Shown here in pieces: positions 62,020 to 64,000 of a stretch of DNA of 64,000 nt. Made by a program: the position numbers and the translations under genes. The notes under the pieces were generated by a model, which ran no database searches, was not told where the DNA came from, and saw only the letters and a list, made by a program, of their open reading frames with translations. Within the stretch, counting starts at the first letter, position 1; every line of letters begins with the position of its first letter. The DNA comes from Halostella litorea (GTDB taxonomy: Archaea; Halobacteriota; Halobacteria; Halobacteriales; Natronoarchaeaceae): assembly GCF_004785955.1 (NCBI RefSeq), contig NZ_SJER01000005.1:62001-126000 (forward strand), read 5' to 3'.

Positions 62020-62964
62020 TCAGAGCCGCGCCCGGAGCGACGCCGCGACGTCGTCGAACGCCTCGTCGGCGACGGCCGCGTCGTCCGCGAGGCTCAGGAC
62101 GCCGTGGGGGACCGACGGGTAGTGCAGGTGGTCCACCTCGACGCCTTCCTCGGCCAGCGCCGCGGCGTAGTCGGCCCCCTCGTCGTGCAGCGGGTCGTGG
62201 CCGCAGGTGACGACCGTCGCGGGCGGGAGGCCGGCGAGGTCGGTCGCGCGGGCCGGCACCGCGTACGGGTTCGCCCGGTCGACGTCGCTCCGCAGGTACT
62301 GGTTCCAGAACCACGCCACGTCGCGCCGCGTCAGAAGCGGGCCGTCGGCGTTCTCCGCGTAGGACCCGCCGACGTCGCCGCCGTCGGCCGCGGCGTCGTC
62401 GACCATCGGGTAGCACAGCGCCTGCGCCGCGAGGTCGGGGCCACCCACGGCCCGTGCCCGAAGCGCCGTCGCCGCGGCGAGATTGCCGCCCGCGCTCGTG
62501 CCGGCGACCGCGAGGCGCTCGGGGTCGCCGCCGACCGCGCCCGCGTGCTCGGCGACCCACTGGAGCGTCGCGTACGCGTCGTCTATCGCCGCCGGGAACG
62601 GGTGCTCCGGCGCGAGGCGGTAGTCGACGGCGACGACGACCGCGCCAGTTCGGCGGGCAAACCGCCGGCAGATGTCGTCCGACGAGTCCAGCGTCCCGAG
62701 CGTCCACCCGCCGCCGTGGTAGAAGACGACGACCGGCACGGGCGTCTCGACGTCGGGGCGGTAGACCCGGAGCGGCAGGTCGCCGCCCGGCCCGTCGATG
62801 GCCATGTCGCGGACGAGGTCGACCGGCGGCGGGTCCGCGCCGCCGAACACCTCGTCCTCGATCCGGCGCGCCGACTCGACCGACAGCGCGTGCCACTCCG
62901 GGATCCCCTCCCGCTCGATGCGCTCGACGACCACCGCGACCTCGTCATCGAGTTCCGTGCGCAT
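62020..62964 (-). CDS. Alpha/beta hydrolase of the HSL family (esterase)
   Basis: The 314-residue protein has the oxyanion motif FYHGGGW near residue 85, the nucleophile elbow GTSAGG near residue 153 (Ser in the middle), Asp in CGHDPLHDEG and His in SVPHGVLS, all positioned as in hormone-sensitive-lipase-like esterases. It should hydrolyse short-chain carboxylic esters. No signal peptide is visible, so it is probably cytoplasmic. Confidence 0.92.
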   Translation of the reverse strand: MRTELDDEVAVVVERIEREGIPEWHALSVESARRIEDEVFGGADPPPVDLVRDMAIDGPGGDLPLRVYRPDVETPVPVVVFYHGGGWTLGTLDSSDDICRRFARRTGAVVVAVDYRLAPEHPFPAAIDDAYATLQWVAEHAGAVGGDPERLAVAGTSAGGNLAAATALRARAVGGPDLAAQALCYPMVDDAAADGGDVGGSYAENADGPLLTRRDVAWFWNQYLRSDVDRANPYAVPARATDLAGLPPATVVTCGHDPLHDEGADYAAALAEEGVEVDHLHYPSVPHGVLSLADDAAVADEAFDDVAASLRARL

Positions 62965-63026
62965 TCCTGCCGGCCCTTCCCGCCGCGGGACAAAGGTACT
63001 TGCCCCGCGCGCCCGCTGTGACGGGC

Positions 63027-64000
63027 ATGGATGAACTCGACGCCGACGCCGCGGTCGCCGAGCGCCGCGACGAGGCCGACCCGCTCGCCGAGTTCGCGGA
63101 CCGGTTTCACGTCCCCGACGACGGGCTGTACATGGACGGCAACTCGCTCGGGCCGCTGTCGACTGACGCCGAGCGGACGCTGGACCGCGTGGTCGAGGAG
63201 TGGCGCGAGATGGGCATCGAGGGGTGGACCGAGGGCGAGCCGCCGTGGTTCCGCTACGCCGAGCGCCTCGGCGACCGCCTCGCGCCGCTGCTGGGCGCGG
63301 ACGGGGACGAGGTGGTGATCGCCAACTCGACGACGGTCAACGTCCACAACCTCGTGGGGACGTTCCTCGACCGGGCCGACGGCGACGCGGTGGTCGTCGA
63401 CGAACTCGACTTCCCGACGGACCACTACGCGGTCCGCGCCCAGTTGCGCCAGCGCGGCCTCGACCCGGAGGAGAAACTCGTCGTGGTTGAGAGCCGCGAC
63501 GGCCGGACGATAGCGGCCGAGGACGTGGTCGCCGCGATGGACGAGCGCGACGACGCCGGCGTCGTGTTCCTCCCGAGCGTGCTGTACCGGAGCGGCCAGT
63601 TGCTCGACGTGGAGCGGATCACCGCCGCGGCCCACGAGCGCGGCCTGCTGGCGGGGTTCGACCTCGCACACTCCGTCGGCGTCGTCCCGCACGACCTCTC
63701 CGCTCACGGCGTCGACTTCGCGACGTGGTGTAGCTACAAGTACCTCAACGCCGGGCCGGGCGCCATCGCCGGCCTCTACGTGAACGAGCGCCACTTCGGC
63801 GAGACGCCGGCGCTGGCCGGGTGGTGGGGCCACGAGAAGGAGACGCAGTTCGAGATGAACATGACCTACACCCCGGCCGACTCCGCGGGCGCGTGGCAGA
63901 CGGGGACGGTGCCGATGCTCTCGGCCGCGCCGCTGGAGGGGTCGCTGGAGGTGCTCCACGACGCGGGGATCGACGCGGTGCGGGAGAAATCGGTCGAACT
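63027..64000 (+). CDS. kynU: Kynureninase, 3' truncated
   Basis: The first 324 residues of a PLP enzyme are present; the gene runs off the window. MDGNSLGPLS at about 36-45, FPTDHYAVR, FDLAHSVGVVPHDL with the cofactor Asp, and SYKYLNAGPGA with PLP-binding Lys238 are diagnostic. It converts kynurenine to anthranilate (or 3-hydroxykynurenine to 3-hydroxyanthranilate) and alanine. It starts 62 bases from the divergent esterase gene. Confidence 0.94.
   Translation, partial: MDELDADAAVAERRDEADPLAEFADRFHVPDDGLYMDGNSLGPLSTDAERTLDRVVEEWREMGIEGWTEGEPPWFRYAERLGDRLAPLLGADGDEVVIANSTTVNVHNLVGTFLDRADGDAVVVDELDFPTDHYAVRAQLRQRGLDPEEKLVVVESRDGRTIAAEDVVAAMDERDDAGVVFLPSVLYRSGQLLDVERITAAAHERGLLAGFDLAHSVGVVPHDLSAHGVDFATWCSYKYLNAGPGAIAGLYVNERHFGETPALAGWWGHEKETQFEMNMTYTPADSAGAWQTGTVPMLSAAPLEGSLEVLHDAGIDAVREKSVE

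Overview
This window is a stretch of a halophilic archaeal chromosome (class Halobacteria). The evidence is the very high GC content with strong third-position GC bias, acidic proteins, short or absent leaders with TATA-type promoters, Tat/lipobox secreted proteins, and haloarchaeal gene orders: L7Ae-S28e-L24e-Ndk, tRNA-S13-S4-S11-RpoD-tRNA-L18e-L13-S9-RpoN-RpoK-enolase-S2, and mevalonate kinase-IPK-RNase J-GGPP synthase. No transposase, integrase, CRISPR array or rRNA gene was seen. A family or genus cannot be fixed from the window alone.

Layout. 1-2.4 kb: end of KsgA, an MscS channel and an aRF1-type glutamine methyltransferase. 2.5-4.6 kb: a two-gene split methionine synthase. 4.7-7.9 kb: membrane proteins and an exported penicillin-acylase-type N-terminal nucleophile hydrolase. 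7.9-12.1 kb: ribosomal proteins with Ndk, the divergent tRNA cytidine acetyltransferase TmcA and a 51-residue zinc-finger microprotein. 12.1-18 kb: an acetyltransferase, then an ETF/Fix electron-transfer cluster (zinc-ferredoxin-like protein, FixA, FixB with a duplicated N-terminal module, FixC fused to FixX). 18-22.6 kb: membrane proteins, GluRS, an AI-2E-type exporter and a cupin. 22.7-35 kb: a long minus-strand series from isoprenoid lipid synthesis through RNase J, a cytochrome P450, S2, enolase, RNA polymerase subunits and ribosomal proteins, with two tRNAs. 35-43.5 kb: MoaA, a zinc-ribbon regulator, an alpha/beta proteasome pair, Mrp/ApbC, a UDG-like protein and lipoproteins. 43.6-45.8 kb: tRNA-Ser(UGA) with a duplicated 3' end, a lipoprotein and a HalX response regulator. 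45.8-52.4 kb: the methylaspartate-cycle genes (glutamate mutase S and E, methylaspartate ammonia-lyase, mesaconyl-CoA hydratase, CitE-like lyase, divergent CoA-transferase). 52.5-59.3 kb: small proteins and a branched-chain amino-acid-type ABC transporter. 59.5-64 kb: an acetyltransferase, tRNA-Thr, a thioesterase, a small RHH-like protein, an amidohydrolase, an esterase and a truncated kynureninase.

The most unusual object is the substrate-binding lipoprotein at 53847-55157. Its two halves are in reversed order: the usual C-terminal half follows the lipid-anchor signal, and the usual N-terminal half ends the protein. It therefore reads as a circularly permuted LivJ-type protein, and it lies in convergent orientation to its apparent livHMGF partner operon. 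Other points worth checking are the ferredoxin whose His/His/His/Asp positions match the zinc ligands I recall for the Sulfolobus zinc ferredoxin, an 18-bp perfect palindrome over the promoter of the proteasome pair, direct and inverted repeats in the divergent promoter of the methylaspartate genes, and the tRNA-Ser 3'-end duplication. Functional statements come from motif reading and family knowledge, not from database searches.
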